Shown: positions 1 through 5,827, numbered from the stretch's first letter. The stretch: DNA of 5,918 bases from Nitrospira sp. (GCA_015904055.1 JABMDE010000033.1:18990-24907), one strand, 5' to 3'. Notes: a model not told the origin generated them from the sequence alone. Numbers and translations are program-made.

Positions 1-228
1 TTTTTTGTGACGACGTGCGACTACACGTTGATCGGCGAAGAGCTCTACGCCGCCAGCGCCTATCTGTCCAAAGAGCCGGTTCAGATCGGTACCCTGCGCG
101 GGCAGGATATCGGGAAAGCCATCATCTTGAGCACTATCGTCATCGGCACGGTGTTGGCGACGATCGGTGTCGTCACGGGCGCGCAATGGCCGTCTTTGTT
201 TCTGGACCTCTTCAAGGATGTGAAATGA
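1..228 (+). CDS. DUF6754-like membrane protein, C-terminal end (5' truncated)
   Basis: This is the last 75 codons of a gene that begins before the window. The frame is open from base 1 and stops at TGA 226-228. The GTG at position 7 is in frame but is probably not the start, because open frame continues to the window edge and no ribosome site is visible. The visible part has a soluble stretch containing CDYTLIGEELYAASAYLS, then a hydrophobic helix at about residues 39-60 (AIILSTIVIGTVLATIG), then a short acidic/basic tail (LFKDVK). The IGEELYAASAYLS stretch followed by a single helix is what I recall from the end of DUF6754 proteins. That is memory-based and no alignment was made. The stop overlaps the next start by 4 nt, so the two are probably translationally coupled. 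The family has no function that I know of. Confidence 0.7.
   Translation, partial: FFVTTCDYTLIGEELYAASAYLSKEPVQIGTLRGQDIGKAIILSTIVIGTVLATIGVVTGAQWPSLFLDLFKDVK
214..218 (+). promoter_or_regulatory. Ribosome binding site that fixes the start at 225
   Basis: AAGGA lies 6 nt before the ATG at 225. This supports 225 as the start of the downstream gene, although its frame is open further upstream to about position 15. It sits inside the end of the preceding gene, as expected for coupled translation. Confidence 0.6.
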
Positions 229-875
229 TCTTCCTGCGCCGGCAATTACCATTGCTGATTACGATGATCACCGGGTTGCTCTTCGCCGGGCAGTATTACG
301 TGCCGCATCCGGCCTCGGAACAATTGCTGACCTCCGCCACCAAATGGCTTCAGATCGTCGGCGGCTTTGCGCTGGTCTTGGGGGTGACGAGTTTGTTCCA
401 TCAGCATGCGGCTAAAATCAGGAGGAAAGAAGAGGGGTGGGGCTATAGCCTCGTGCTCTATGCCGGGATGCTGGGGACGATTGCGGTCGGACTTTGGGCC
501 AACGGGAAGGAAAGCGTTGAGGGGGTAGCTACCGCGTTCGGCTGGGTCTATTCCTACATGTTGGTGCCGCTCCAGGGCACGATGTTCGCGATCTTAGCCT
601 TCTTTATCGCCTCCGCTGCATATCGGTCGTTTCGAGCCAGGAGCCGTGAAGCTGCAGTGCTCTTGATTGCGGCGGTGATCGTCATGATGGGCCGTGTCCC
701 GCTGGGTGAATATCTGATCCCGCTGAGCGGCGATGTCTCCCAATGGATTCTGAACGTGCTGAACGCCTCAGTGCGCCGCGCTATCCTGATCGGCGTAAGC
801 CTCGGCGCAGTGGCCTTGTCGTTCAAGATCATCTTCGGCGTCGAACGGTCGTATCTGGGGGGCGGTAAGGAGTAG
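225..875 (+). CDS. Conserved-looking integral membrane protein of unknown function, about six helices
   Basis: The protein is 216 residues. I chose ATG 225 because it has an AAGGA site 6 nt upstream and overlaps the previous stop as ATGA. The longer in-frame reading from position 15 only shadows the preceding gene and is arginine-rich and unlike a membrane protein. Hydrophobic segments lie at about residues 8-25, 41-58, 74-91, 112-132, 142-157 and 186-205. Basic clusters KIRRKEE (64-70) and RSFRARSR (134-141) probably mark cytoplasmic loops. The C-terminus GVERSYLGGGKE is charged and glycine-rich. I recognise no enzyme or transporter motif. Position between a DUF6754-like gene and two more membrane-anchored proteins suggests a subunit of one inner-membrane complex; that is inference from context only. 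Confidence 0.85.
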   Translation: MIFLRRQLPLLITMITGLLFAGQYYVPHPASEQLLTSATKWLQIVGGFALVLGVTSLFHQHAAKIRRKEEGWGYSLVLYAGMLGTIAVGLWANGKESVEGVATAFGWVYSYMLVPLQGTMFAILAFFIASAAYRSFRARSREAAVLLIAAVIVMMGRVPLGEYLIPLSGDVSQWILNVLNASVRRAILIGVSLGAVALSFKIIFGVERSYLGGGKE

Positions 876-877
876 GG

Positions 878-972
878 CGTGAAACGTGAAACGTTAGATG
901 TAAAACGAAAGAACGTATCCGGTCCTCTTTGTAATCGTCCCACGTTTTACTTTTCACGTTTGACGTTTCACG
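878..972. repeat. Imperfect 30-bp inverted repeat made of CGTGAAA words
   Basis: The arms at 878-907 and 943-972 are reverse complements at 26 of 30 positions and are separated by a 35-nt spacer. The left arm begins with two tandem CGTGAAA units (878-884, 885-891) and both arms end in a GTAAAACG/CGTTTTAC block. The element starts 2 nt after the upstream stop (TAG 873-875) and ends 10 nt before the next ATG, so it fills almost the whole gap. It could fold into a long hairpin in the operon mRNA. No T-run follows either arm, so it is not a standard intrinsic terminator. It looks like a dispersed palindromic (REP/MITE-like) element. A related word occurs at the end of the MFS gene (3459-3476). 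Confidence 0.8.
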
Positions 973-982
973 GGGCCTCAGC

Positions 983-1828
983 ATGACTTTTTCAGAAAGA
1001 ATGCTCAAGATCGACCGGCGGATCATCTTTCTAGTGATCGGTCTCTGCACGCTGCTGCCCTTGCTTTATCCGGTCGGTCTGCCGATCAAGATTTCGTCGG
1101 AAGTGCGGGGCGTCTACGATCATATCGAGTCGCTGCCGGAACGATCCGTGTTTTTCATGTCGTTCGATTTTGACCCGGCTTCGAAACCGGAATTGCATCC
1201 GCAGGCGATCGCGCTGCTTCGGCACGCTTTCCGGAAAAATCTTCGCGTGGTGACGATGACGCTGTGGGTGACAGGCACCGGCTTAGCCGATCAAATCGTG
1301 ACGCAAGTGGCGAAGGAGATGGGGAAGGAAAACGGCAAGGACTACGTCTTTCTCGGCTGGAGTCCCGGCAATACGGCCGTCATCATCAATCTGGGCCAGA
1401 ATCTCTATAATACCTTTCCCAGCGATTATGGAGGCAAGCCGACGAAGGGGCTTCCGGTATTGGACGGGGTGCAGAGTTTGAAGGATGTGACCTATTTGGT
1501 GAGCCTGGGGGCGGGCAATCCGGGAGTTGAAGCCTGGTATGTGTTCGGCAAGGACAAATATAAGTTTGAGATGGGGGGTGGTTGCACGGGGGTGATGGCG
1601 CCAGGGCTCTATCCCTTGTTGCGAAGCGGGCAGATCAACGGTCTCATCGGCGGCCTGCGCGGCGCGGCAGAGTACGAAAGCTTGATCGATCAGAAGGGCA
1701 AGGCTGTGGCCGGTATGGATGCGCAGTCGGCGACGCATGTGGCGATCATTGTTCTGGTGATCATCTGCAACCTGTTTTACTTCAGCATGCGACGGGCGGC
1801 ACGGCAGCAGAGCCAGGTGGGTTCTTAA
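983..1828 (+). CDS. Membrane-anchored protein with a large extracytoplasmic domain, function unknown
   Basis: The protein is 281 residues. A hydrophobic helix at about 14-30 follows the basic KIDRR segment, and a second helix at 251-268 is followed by RRAARQ. By the positive-inside rule both ends are cytoplasmic and residues 31-250 lie outside the membrane. That domain alternates strand-like stretches (SVFFMSFDFD 55-64, LRVVTMTLWV 87-96, YVFLGW 121-126) with helices, which suggests an alpha/beta, Rossmann-like fold. A glycine-rich block runs from GGGCTGVMAPG (198-208) to SGQINGLIGGLRGAAEYESL (215-234). I see no known catalytic signature. The start at 983 has only a weak GGGG about 7 nt upstream; ATG 1001 (residue 7) is an alternative that keeps the first helix. 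A 107-nt gap holding a palindrome separates it from the previous gene, and 15 nt separate it from the next. Confidence 0.85.
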   Translation: MTFSERMLKIDRRIIFLVIGLCTLLPLLYPVGLPIKISSEVRGVYDHIESLPERSVFFMSFDFDPASKPELHPQAIALLRHAFRKNLRVVTMTLWVTGTGLADQIVTQVAKEMGKENGKDYVFLGWSPGNTAVIINLGQNLYNTFPSDYGGKPTKGLPVLDGVQSLKDVTYLVSLGAGNPGVEAWYVFGKDKYKFEMGGGCTGVMAPGLYPLLRSGQINGLIGGLRGAAEYESLIDQKGKAVAGMDAQSATHVAIIVLVIICNLFYFSMRRAARQQSQVGS

Positions 1829-1832
1829 GGAG
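1827..1832 (+). promoter_or_regulatory. Ribosome binding site for the gene at 1844
   Basis: AAGGAG overlaps the TAA stop of the upstream gene (1826-1828) and lies 11 nt before ATG 1844. The spacing is slightly long. The layout favours ribosomes passing directly from one gene to the next. Confidence 0.6.
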
Positions 1833-1843
1833 TAAGCCAAGCG

Positions 1844-2599
1844 ATGGATGCCACGGTACTCGGAGCGTGGGTGGCGACAGGGTTGACCCTGTTCATCTTC
1901 TCGTTCCTGTACAAAGATAACGCGCTATTCAAGCTGGCGGAACATCTCTACGTGGGTGTGTCGGTCGGTTACACCATCGTGAAGGCGTACGACACGGTCA
2001 TCGTGCATTTGATCGTCAAGCCGATCTTCGAACAGGGTGAGTATGCCCTGTTGATTCCTGTCGCTATCGGTATGCTCATGCTGACACGCTATGTGCCAAA
2101 AGCCGCCTGGCTGTCCCGCTACGCCTTCGCCTTTATCGTGGGGGTTGGATCGGGACTCGCGATTCCACGCACGATTTCATCGTTTATCTTGAGACAGGTT
2201 GAGGATACCGTCAGACCCCTGCTGTCATTGGCCGGCGGAGATGGCGTGACCTTCTCGATGAATCTCCTCAACCCGTCGAGCAGCATCAACGTGATCATCA
2301 TTTTGATCGGCGTGATCTCAGTGCTGTTTTACTTTTTCTTCTCGATCGAGCACAGCGGGCCTGGCAAGGTCGTGGCGCGAACTGGAGTGATCTTTCTGAT
2401 GATCGCGTTCGGCGCGGCCTTCGGCTATACCGTGATGGCGCGTATGTCGCTTCTGATCGGCAGACTGACCGACCTGATCGAATTCTCCGATGCGTCATAC
2501 GGGAATCCGACGCTCTGGCTAGCTATCTTGACCATCGGGGCGCTCGTTGTTCTCAGCCGACGTCAGCAAAAAGCGCCGCCTGAAGAAGGTCACGGTTAA
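1844..2599 (+). CDS. Polytopic membrane protein of unknown function, about seven helices; last gene of the operon
   Basis: The protein is 251 residues, from an ATG with AAGGAG 11 nt upstream to TAA 2597-2599. Hydrophobic segments lie at about 4-22, 36-56, 67-82, 92-107, 148-168, 179-200 and 223-238. After the first helix comes YKDNALFKLAEHLYVGVSVG (23-42), a polar block with Glu33 and His34 at the mouth of a membrane segment. I have an impression of seeing this signature in uncharacterised proteins next to DUF6754 genes, which I cannot verify here. A loop of roughly 40 residues (108-147) separates helices four and five. The tail is hydrophilic (SRRQQKAPPEEGHG). No transporter or enzyme family is recognisable. 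It closes the four-gene set and faces the convergent minus-strand genes. Confidence 0.88.
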   Translation: MDATVLGAWVATGLTLFIFSFLYKDNALFKLAEHLYVGVSVGYTIVKAYDTVIVHLIVKPIFEQGEYALLIPVAIGMLMLTRYVPKAAWLSRYAFAFIVGVGSGLAIPRTISSFILRQVEDTVRPLLSLAGGDGVTFSMNLLNPSSSINVIIILIGVISVLFYFFFSIEHSGPGKVVARTGVIFLMIAFGAAFGYTVMARMSLLIGRLTDLIEFSDASYGNPTLWLAILTIGALVVLSRRQQKAPPEEGHG

Positions 2600-2658
2600 G
2601 GCAAGGCCAGAGGAAATCAATTGTCTGCTCAACCTAAGGAAGGTCTGATTAATTCACG

Positions 2659-2680
2659 GTTCCACTCGGAACTCTGTTTC
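2659..2680 (+). terminator. Possible weak terminator of the membrane-protein operon
   Basis: GTTCC (2659-2663) and GGAAC (2668-2672) form a perfect 5-bp stem with a 4-nt loop, followed by TCTGTTTC. It lies 59 nt after the last plus-strand stop. The stem is short and the T-run interrupted, so termination here is only a possibility. Confidence 0.25.
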
Positions 2681-2772
2681 TGAGATCCTCACCAGGACAA
2701 ATTCGGTGGACAGTCGCTGTTTCAAGAGCCTTTCAGGATGAGCTGGCAGCGGTTGATGAAGCAGTTCGTATC

Positions 2773-2796
2773 ACGCTCGGCCTGTGGCCGTAGCGT
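2773..2796. terminator. Strong hairpin between convergent operons, possible bidirectional terminator
   Basis: ACGCT-CGGCC (2773-2782) pairs with GGCCG-AGCGT (2786-2790 and 2792-2796), giving 10 bp around a TGT loop with one bulged T at 2791. It lies 173 nt after the plus-strand operon and 48 nt after the end of the cyclophilin gene. Position suits a shared terminator, but neither strand has a T-run after it. The rest of 2600-2844 holds no gene I can support. Confidence 0.4.
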
Positions 2797-2844
2797 AGGG
2801 CCTTCCGATCTCGTGCCATACGCTATTAGTCGTCAGCTCTTTGG

Positions 2845-3366
2845 CTACTCCTTCACCATCACCTTCATCGCGATCGGCTCCAACGGGTTGTCGGCCTGAT
2901 CCCGTGCGGCGGCTACGATCTTGTCGATGACATCGAGGCCACGGAATACTTCTCCGAATACCGTATACCGGCGGTCCAGCCCGCTGTTCTCTCCCACGCA
3001 GATAAAAAACTGTGAGCCGTTGTCGTTGAAGTCGCGGGTGCTGTTGCTTTCGCGCGGCATTTTGGCCATGGAGACGGCACCGCGCTTGTGCGGACGGTCG
3101 TTTGGTTCAGGCTGAAGAAAATACCCGGGTCCTCCGGTGCCATGGAGGGTTCGATCCGGTTGTTTACTGAATGGATCGCCGCCCTGAATGAGAAAGCCCG
3201 GCACAATGCGATGGAAGGTAGTGCCGTCGAAGAAGCCCATCTTGGCGAGGTTCACAAAGTTCTCGACGTGGCGCGGAGCCTCGTCGGGATAAAAGCGAAT
3301 GGCGATCTCGCCGAATTTCGTCGTGATGGTGGCGCGGGGATCTTTCTTTTGAAATTGCATGACCAT
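2845..3366 (-). CDS. Cyclophilin-type peptidyl-prolyl cis-trans isomerase, cytoplasmic
   Basis: This 173-residue protein catalyses cis-trans isomerisation of Xaa-Pro bonds and helps protein folding. It is one complete single-domain cyclophilin with no signal peptide or membrane helix, so it should be cytoplasmic. Family motifs are clear: FHRIVPGFLIQGGD (51-64) with the catalytic Arg53 and with Phe58 and Gln61; a MAKM segment (100-103); NGSQFFI (116-122); and LDRRYTVFGEV (130-140). The Trp that binds cyclosporin in human CypA (W121) is Gly129 here, and the CypA His126 position is Tyr134; such changes are common in bacterial members. The start may be Met1 or Met3; neither has a clear ribosome site. 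It lies 97 nt downstream of the MFS gene on the same strand. I give no symbol because ppiA/ppiB naming cannot be settled from the sequence. Confidence 0.96.
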   Translation of the reverse strand: MVMQFQKKDPRATITTKFGEIAIRFYPDEAPRHVENFVNLAKMGFFDGTTFHRIVPGFLIQGGDPFSKQPDRTLHGTGGPGYFLQPEPNDRPHKRGAVSMAKMPRESNSTRDFNDNGSQFFICVGENSGLDRRYTVFGEVFRGLDVIDKIVAAARDQADNPLEPIAMKVMVKE

Positions 3367-3429
3367 GCAGGCAATCTAGCAAGGGCTCGGTTGTAGAGGC
3401 AAGGTCCAACGAGTGATGAGATAATCTTG

Positions 3430-3465
3430 GAAAGTGATCAAAATACTCATCGCCGATCACCTTTC
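3430..3465 (-). repeat. Hairpin across the MFS stop codon, part of a CGTGAAA-type repeat
   Basis: Positions 3430-3439 pair with 3455-3465 to give a 10-bp stem with one bulged base (3461) and a 15-nt loop. The outer arm runs into an 18-nt word on the minus strand (3476 to 3459) that matches 877-894 at 16 of 18 positions. The stem includes bases of the MFS stop codon. No T-run follows on the minus strand, so it is more likely a repeat element than a plain terminator. It could affect how much MFS message reads into the cyclophilin gene. Confidence 0.55.
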
Positions 3466-4771
3466 ACGGTTCACGCTCCAATCCCTTCCCTGGATCGATA
3501 TTGATCCATAGGATGCCGCCGATCAAGGCAATCAGTGCCGCCACTCCCAGTGAGGCGGGCCAGCCCCAATGCTGGGCGATCCAGGGGGTCAGAGTCGGTG
3601 AGATGGCGCCGCCGATATTAGCGCCCATGTTCATCAAGCCTGAGAGGCTGCCGGCGTGTGCTTTTGACAGATCGCTCGTCGAGGACCAGTAGGCGCCGAT
3701 TGTAAAATAGAGCCAGCCTGCTCCAAGCGACAGGCTGGCGATGGCCAGATAAGGCGATTCCATCAGCGCACCGAGTGCAATTGTGGCGGCGGCCAGCGTC
3801 ATACCGGCCATCCCAACGAGTTTCCGTCCCTGCGTAATCCCCCGGCGCAGTGCCAACTGATCGGTGACCCATCCGCCTAGAGGACATGACACGAGCATGG
3901 CCAGAAAGGGGGCCGAGGCATAGAAGCCTCCTTGCAAGACCCCGAATCCTCGTACGTTGACGAGATAGAGATAGAACCAGGACAGATAGACGTAGGCGAC
4001 ATACCCAAGACAGCTGTAGCTGAGCACGAGCCACCAGACGGTTGGCGTTCTTCTCAACGCAGCCCAAGGAATCGACGGTGGTTTAATCGACACGCGGGCT
4101 GTAGAGGCAACGGTCTCACGCTGGGCCACCCAGGGATGATCAGACGGGCGGTCTCGTGCCAAAAGCCACCAGATCGCCGCGAGCCCAATCCCAAGGGCAG
4201 CCGAGACAAAGAAGGCTGTCTGCCACCCATAGTTCACCATGATCCAGGCTGTCACAGGCGGAGTCATAGCCGAGCCGATGCCGATCCCGCCGATGGCGAT
4301 GCCGATGCCGAGCCCTCGCTCATGGGCAGGCAACCAATCGGTGACGGCTCGATTGAATGACGGTAAGGCGGTGGCTTCTCCGACGCCGAGCAGAAATCGA
4401 GTCAGAGCGAGTACACCAACAATTCCCAACGGTCCGGCCAGATCGGAAGCGGCGGCCATCGCCGTCAATACTGTGAAGCAGGACCACCAGAGGAGCGCGA
4501 TCGTCAGGACAATGCGAATGCCCCATCGGTCGGCAAGCCATCCCCCTGGTACTTGGAATAAGGCATAGCCGATCACAAATGCAGAAAAGATCAACCCCAT
4601 CTGCTGCTCGGTCAGACCGAGCGCCGGCATCATCTGGCGCGCAGTTACGGAGATATTGACACGGTCGATATAGGTAACGACGCTGATGGCGAAAAGGAGT
4701 CCGAGGATCAACCAGCGTGTGCGGGGAGGGGCTGAAGCGTTCAGATGAGTCGAGGACGTGCTCTCACTCAC
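3464..4771 (-). CDS. MFS transporter resembling the anion:cation symporter (ACS) family
   Basis: This 435-residue inner-membrane carrier has the usual length and twelve-helix look of the major facilitator superfamily. After a polar N-terminus, helix 1 ends in VVTYIDRVNIS (31-41), typical of ACS-type members. The loop 2-3 motif is GGWLADRWGIR (76-86), followed by RFLLGVGEATALPSFNRAV (125-143) in helix 4 and loop 4-5. A cytoplasmic central loop (about 206-238) separates the halves, and the C-terminal half has the GLMNMGANIGGAISP stretch (358-372). ACS carriers take up organic anions such as sugar acids or dicarboxylates with H+ or Na+. The substrate cannot be told from sequence, and no catabolic genes lie nearby. 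The start is a GTG (minus-strand codon at 4771-4769) with no clear ribosome site. The last residues, LEREP, are encoded inside a repeat. Confidence 0.93.
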   Translation of the reverse strand: MSESTSSTHLNASAPPRTRWLILGLLFAISVVTYIDRVNISVTARQMMPALGLTEQQMGLIFSAFVIGYALFQVPGGWLADRWGIRIVLTIALLWWSCFTVLTAMAAASDLAGPLGIVGVLALTRFLLGVGEATALPSFNRAVTDWLPAHERGLGIGIAIGGIGIGSAMTPPVTAWIMVNYGWQTAFFVSAALGIGLAAIWWLLARDRPSDHPWVAQRETVASTARVSIKPPSIPWAALRRTPTVWWLVLSYSCLGYVAYVYLSWFYLYLVNVRGFGVLQGGFYASAPFLAMLVSCPLGGWVTDQLALRRGITQGRKLVGMAGMTLAAATIALGALMESPYLAIASLSLGAGWLYFTIGAYWSSTSDLSKAHAGSLSGLMNMGANIGGAISPTLTPWIAQHWGWPASLGVAALIALIGGILWINIDPGKGLEREP

Positions 4772-4843
4772 AATGGTTTCGACAGGAGAAGCATTGCGGG
4801 GGATTGTCCTCTATGAGTTTGGCCGGAGTGCTGTAACCGATCA

Positions 4844-4874
4844 CCGGCCGCCCCTTCGATGCAGAGGCGGCCGG
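4844..4874 (-). terminator. Hairpin directly after the FKBP gene, probable terminator or processing stem
   Basis: CCGGCCGCC (4844-4852) and GGCGGCCGG (4866-4874) form a perfect 9-bp GC stem around a 13-nt loop, which can add two more pairs after one mismatch. It starts 8 nt past the FKBP stop on the minus strand and precedes the MFS start by about 70 nt. Its position suits transcript 3'-end formation, but no T-run follows, so it may instead stabilise the FKBP message or lower readthrough into the MFS gene. Confidence 0.5.
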
Positions 4875-4882
4875 GAGGCTAG

Positions 4883-5569
4883 CTATTTGGTTGTGTTGGC
4901 GACGATTTCCAGCAGTTCTACTTCGAAGACCAGTGTGGAGCCCGGCTTGATTACCGGAGGTGACCCTCGATCGCCGTAGGCCAAGTCAGCTGGGCAGACC
5001 AGCCGGCTCTTCCCGCCGACCTTGATTTGCTGAACTCCTTCCGTCCAACATTTGATCACTTGGTTGAGTGGAAACGTGGCAGGTTCTCCCCGCTTGACGG
5101 AACTGTCGAACACGGTGCCATCGATCAAGGTGCCGTGATAATGGACTTTCACCGTATCGGTGGCCTTGGGGGTCGCCCCTGAGCCGGCTTTCATCGTGGT
5201 GATGATAACACCCGACTCGGTTTTGGTTGTCCCTTTCTCAGAAGCAGCTTTTGCGAGATAGGCGGTCCCTGCTTTTTTCTCATTTTCAGCTACGATGGCG
5301 GTTCTGGCTTGCTGAAGCGCTTGAATTTTTGGGCCGTACGTTTGGAGCTCAACCTTTGGGGTGTGCTTCAAGACACCGTCGGTCATGCCGACTTTTACCA
5401 TGTCAAGCTCGGCTTCGCTCAGAGAAAAGGTTCCGAGAGATTGGCTGATGGCAAGCCCCAGTGCATATAACGTCTTTTGTTCATCGGTTCCCGGTTCTTG
5501 CGAGGCCGCCAGGACCGGCGTAGTAACCAGAAAGAGTGAGAGGCCCAGGCTGAGGGTGAAAGTGCGCAT
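4883..5569 (-). CDS. Secreted FKBP-type peptidyl-prolyl isomerase, FkpA/Mip-like
   Basis: This 228-residue protein should act as a folding helper in the periplasm. The start is the ATG at 5569: AAAGGA lies 6 nt upstream and the protein then opens with a signal peptide (MRTFTLSLGLSLFLVTTPVLA, cleavage near Ala21/Ala22). Longer readings to 5584 or 5680 would bury the signal. Residues about 25-115 match the helical FKBP_N dimerisation region (EQKTLYALGLAISQSL, then the charged helix around 83-112). Residues about 135-222 form the FKBP domain. Every main pocket residue of FKBP12 has a counterpart: Tyr144, Phe154, Asp155, Phe166, Val171, Ile172, Trp175, Tyr198, Phe215. Cys174 and Cys192 flank the pocket. 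No lipobox is present, so it is soluble and not a lipoprotein. It lies between tRNA-Ser and the MFS gene, all on the minus strand. Confidence 0.95.
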   Translation of the reverse strand: MRTFTLSLGLSLFLVTTPVLAASQEPGTDEQKTLYALGLAISQSLGTFSLSEAELDMVKVGMTDGVLKHTPKVELQTYGPKIQALQQARTAIVAENEKKAGTAYLAKAASEKGTTKTESGVIITTMKAGSGATPKATDTVKVHYHGTLIDGTVFDSSVKRGEPATFPLNQVIKCWTEGVQQIKVGGKSRLVCPADLAYGDRGSPPVIKPGSTLVFEVELLEIVANTTK

Positions 5570-5575
5570 CAATGA

Positions 5576-5581
5576 TCCTTT
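5576..5581 (-). promoter_or_regulatory. Ribosome binding site that decides the FKBP start
   Basis: AAAGGA on the minus strand lies 6 nt before the ATG at 5569. The alternative ATG at 5584 would place this site inside its own second and third codons, so 5569 is preferred. Confidence 0.75.
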
Positions 5582-5617
5582 CATGTAAGAGACGAGTAAC
5601 AGGAAATCACTTTCCGT

Positions 5618-5646
5618 ACAATACGATAGGCGCAGGAATCCTACAA
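5618..5646 (-). promoter_or_regulatory. Weak candidate sigma70 promoter for the FKBP gene
   Basis: On the minus strand, TTGTAG (5646-5641) and TATTGT (5623-5618) are spaced by 17 nt and lie about 50 nt before the FKBP start. Matches to consensus are 3 of 6 and 4 of 6, so this is a guess based mainly on spacing. The remaining 5647-5782 shows no gene. Confidence 0.22.
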
Positions 5647-5782
5647 CAGAAATCTCGTGCCGGCGCGCGATGTGCGGCACGGCTCTTGTGATTCATGAGC
5701 AGCACTGCTGCCACACGAAACCCGAAACATTCTCCATGTTTTTTGAGCGACGGTGGTGCGACGAATTATCATGTGGAGAGAG

Positions 5783-5805
5783 GGGTGACGGATGAGCCGA
5801 CACCC
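5783..5805 (-). terminator. Hairpin downstream of tRNA-Ser
   Basis: GGGTG (5783-5787) pairs with CACCC (5801-5805); after an A-A mismatch, CGG pairs with CCG around a 5-nt loop. It lies 22 nt past the tRNA CCA end on the minus strand. No T-run follows, so it could mark a processed or Rho-dependent 3' end, or be chance. Confidence 0.3.
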
Positions 5806-5827
5806 ATAGAAAATGCGTCAGCATGTG

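Noticed and set aside
15..224. Upstream in-frame extension of the gene at 225, giving 286 residues
   Set aside because: It overlaps the preceding gene in another frame, reads as an arginine/histidine-rich shadow, and the ATG at 225 has a ribosome site and an ATGA junction.
1283..1840. Antisense open frame of 185 codons
   Set aside because: It lies opposite a well-supported gene, is rich in His, Arg and Leu without domain character, and arises from codon bias of the plus-strand gene.
2653..2793. Open stretch in the convergent gap reading RAFQDELAAVDEAVRITLGL
   Set aside because: It looks somewhat protein-like but has no start codon or ribosome site and is under 50 codons; I recognise no parent gene, so a pseudogene call is not supported.
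3932..4360. Plus-strand open frame of 142 codons inside the MFS gene
   Set aside because: It is antisense to conserved MFS helices, is proline/arginine/aspartate rich and has no recognisable domain.
5570..5680. N-terminal extension of the FKBP by 37 residues
   Set aside because: It would place the clear signal peptide internally and ignores the ribosome site 6 nt before ATG 5569.
5699..5711. Small perfect hairpin GCAGC-ACT-GCTGC
   Set aside because: A 5-bp stem in a 258-nt gap is expected by chance and has no T-run or operator-like partner.
5712..5729. ACGAAACCCGAAACA resembling the CGTGAAA repeat
   Set aside because: The 8-nt period is only loosely similar and there is no inverted partner nearby.
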